In this document: piece by piece, positions 14,391 to 15,611 of the stretch
How the letters are laid out: each line of letters opens with the position of its first letter
Numbering within the stretch: position 1 is the first letter of the stretch
Assembly (NCBI GenBank): GCA_023398815.1
Contig: JAEWRW010000048.1
Location: 1 to 15,611, forward strand
DNA length: 15,611 bases
DNA from: Bacillota bacterium
GTDB lineage: Bacteria; Bacillota; Clostridia; Christensenellales; UMGS416
Reading direction: 5' to 3'
The notes under the pieces: generated by a model
Told to the model about the DNA's origin: nothing
What the model saw: only the letters and a program-made list of their open reading frames with translations
The model's database searches: none
Made by a program: the position numbers and the translations under genes

Positions 14391-15123
14391 AATGAATGCC
14401 CATACAACCGTGACGACTAACACAGACTTGTACATTGTCTAGCCAAACAAATCACGTTTTCGCGATATTTCTGCTCCGGTTTCACCCGCTGATGTGCTAC
14501 AAAGCGAACATGTTTGCCACGGCGTGCCGGCACCCAAGCACCTGTCTTTGTTTCCTCTCGCCCCGTTGCTTGCAGCAGCCACGAAGGCGCAGCCTGATGT
14601 CCTCCTAAGCCCCTCGTCCCTCCGCCCTCCACAGGGCACGAACCAAACGTGTGCGCTCCCCGATGAAATCGCCCTCCCGCCCGCAGCCGCGTAGGCGGTT
14701 TTCGCCCGCGGCACCAAACAATCTGACCGGGACACTCGGCTCCTCCCGCCCGCGGGCGTCGTCTTCCCTCGCAAACCACACACGAGCCACTCATGCAGAA
14801 CGCCCCTGGCCATCCGCGTCAGGGGACATCCCTTCACCCGATTCGAGCTCTCCAAACTCACGACGGTCGCGGAGCATCAGCCGCGAAAACGAAGTACACC
14901 CCTCCCCGTTACAAGCATCCTCCCCCCTGCAGCCGCGTCGCCGGTTTATCCGCCCATCGCAACGCTTCGCGTTGCTCACATCGCTCTCAAGCGATTCTAC
15001 CGAATCGCTCTGCCGCGATGTGGGGCCAGCGGGCAGCGGCACGAAACAATCTGACCATTGCACTCGCCCCGCCCGCGTGAGCGCGTTCTCCCCGTGAAAC
15101 CCAACGTGTGCCTCGCAAACGAA
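14391..15123. repeat. Spacer: tandem decayed copies of the hairpin module, no gene
   Basis: 14400-14540 has no feature I recognise. From about 14570 there are at least three successive copies of the module, less decayed toward the MCP at 15229. GGCACGAACCAAACGTGTGCG begins near 14635. A nested hairpin with outer arms GCCGC/GCGGC (14686-14712) is followed by ACCAAACAATCTGACC, which returns as ACGAAACAATCTGACC after 15040. A hairpin remnant at 14858-14885 is followed by AAAACGAAGTAC. The last copy (14932-15123) is interrupted by a three-stem element. Confidence 0.65.
14955..15035 (+). mobile_element. Three-stem hairpin element, copy 2
   Basis: Stem A GCAACGC/GCGTTGC (14959-14975, loop TTC), outer stem B CACATCGC/GCGATGTG (14977-15022), inner stem C AGCGATTC/GAATCGCT (14990-15009). 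All three are perfect. It is nearly identical to copy 1 and sits at the same place in the surrounding module, so the two probably spread together with the module. Copy 1 differs in stem A by one base that unpairs it. Confidence 0.7.
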
Positions 15124-15154
15124 ACACGCCCGGCGACCTGTGCGCCGGGCGTGT
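15124..15154 (-). terminator. Terminator of the 15229 MCP
   Basis: Perfect 12-bp stem, arms 15124-15135 and 15143-15154, same sequence and 7-nt loop as the terminator at 11779-11809. In the minus-strand sense TTTCGTTTG follows. Confidence 0.8.
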
Positions 15155-15228
15155 CCTCTATAACCAGTTCAGGCCCCTTCCCCCTCGCGGCTGTCGCAAA
15201 GCGGCAGCCGCGAAAGCGAAGCGAAGCG
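15155..15228 (-). repeat. Gene-3' module of the 15229 MCP, stop-proximal part
   Basis: Minus-strand order: CGCTTCGCTTCGC directly after the TGA, TTT, a 12-bp hairpin with one G-T pair (15212-15186, loop of 3), GAGGGGGAAGGGG, and the spacer CTGAACTGGTTATAGAGG before the terminator. Confidence 0.75.
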
Positions 15229-15611
15229 TCAGTATTTTCCGAAATCGCTCTCGTCGAAGCTGATCTTCGGCTTGGCCTTTTCGGCCGGGCCGGGCAGCGC
15301 GGCCTGCGTGGCCTTGGTCTGGCTCGCGGTTGCGCCGGTGCCCTTCAGGTGGAAGCGACCCACCATCTCCTTCAGGAGCTCCGCCTGGCTGGAGAGTTCC
15401 TCGCTGGTGGCGGCACTCTCCTCGGCCGTCGCCGAGTTCGTCTGCACCACCTGGGACACCTGCTCGATGCCGCGGTTCACCTGCGACACCGCCAGCGCCT
15501 GGTCGTTGCTGGCCTGGGCAATGCCGCTCACGAGATCGGTTGCGTTCTCCACGCCGCCGACAATCTTCTCCAGCGCCTGGGCCGTCTCGTTCGCCAGTTT
15601 TGTGCCCTGCT
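15229..15611 (-). CDS. Methyl-accepting chemotaxis protein, C-terminal end only (5' end outside window)
   Basis: The last 126 complete codons of a third receptor of the same paralogue group. The sequence begins at QGTKLANETAQALEKIV, in the C-terminal descending helix of the signalling hairpin after the tip. It runs through AEESAATSEELSSQAELLKE and GRFHLKG and ends in a linker and PKISFDESDFGKY. It is almost identical to the matching parts of the 8711 and 11892 receptors. The sensor lies outside the window and cannot be judged. The stop codon is followed by the same 3' module and terminator as its paralogues. Confidence 0.93.
   Translation of the reverse strand, partial: QGTKLANETAQALEKIVGGVENATDLVSGIAQASNDQALAVSQVNRGIEQVSQVVQTNSATAEESAATSEELSSQAELLKEMVGRFHLKGTGATASQTKATQAALPGPAEKAKPKISFDESDFGKY

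Noticed and set aside
14319..14435. ATG start at 14435 for the 11892 MCP
   Set aside because: It has no ribosome binding site, lies upstream of the extended -10 at 14382-14390, and would add an unusual hydrophobic segment in front of TM1.

Overview
The window is GC-rich bacterial DNA. AGGAGG-type ribosome binding sites, TTG and GTG starts and sigma-A-like promoters suggest a high-GC Bacillota (Clostridia-like) genome. That placement is an inference from style, and no single gene settles it. There is no rRNA, tRNA, IS transposase or CRISPR array that I can see.

Layout. The minus strand carries an array of four chemoreceptor (methyl-accepting chemotaxis protein, MCP) genes: one running off the left edge (1-1798, sCache sensor), two complete ones (8711-11113 and 11892-14318, four-helix-bundle-type sensors), and the C-terminal end of a fourth (15229-15611). 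A plus-strand block interrupts the array. It holds a four-gene operon (2389-6241): a FAD-dependent dehydrogenase of the COG2509 type, a one-TM small protein, a P-loop ATPase and a PIG-V-like membrane mannosyltransferase. The first three genes are joined by 4-bp ATGA overlaps. A single-domain rhodanese (7316-7654) follows about 1 kb later.

The chemoreceptors share a long array of HAMP-like units (about 46 residues per unit), an MCP signalling hairpin, and, in the three whose end is visible, a flexible tail ending in DFGKY. This tail fits the aromatic pattern of CheR/CheB tethering pentapeptides.

About 4.4 kb, over a quarter of the window, is non-coding and packed with short GC-rich stem-loops: 1799-2388, 6242-7315, 7655-8710, 11114-11891 and 14319-15228. 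These are not random. (1) A common 3' module, made of CGCTTCGC repeats, a 10-13 bp hairpin and a 12-bp terminator stem with a 7-nt loop, follows the visible MCP stops and, in diverged form, the mannosyltransferase and rhodanese genes. One orphan copy has no gene in front of it. (2) A 78-80 bp three-stem element is present three times and has inserted into two different sites whose empty versions are also present here; one insertion splits an MCP terminator. (3) Several other hairpin families keep their frame sequences and loops while stems change on both arms together. This structured, apparently mobile repeat system tied to gene 3' ends is the most interesting content of the window.
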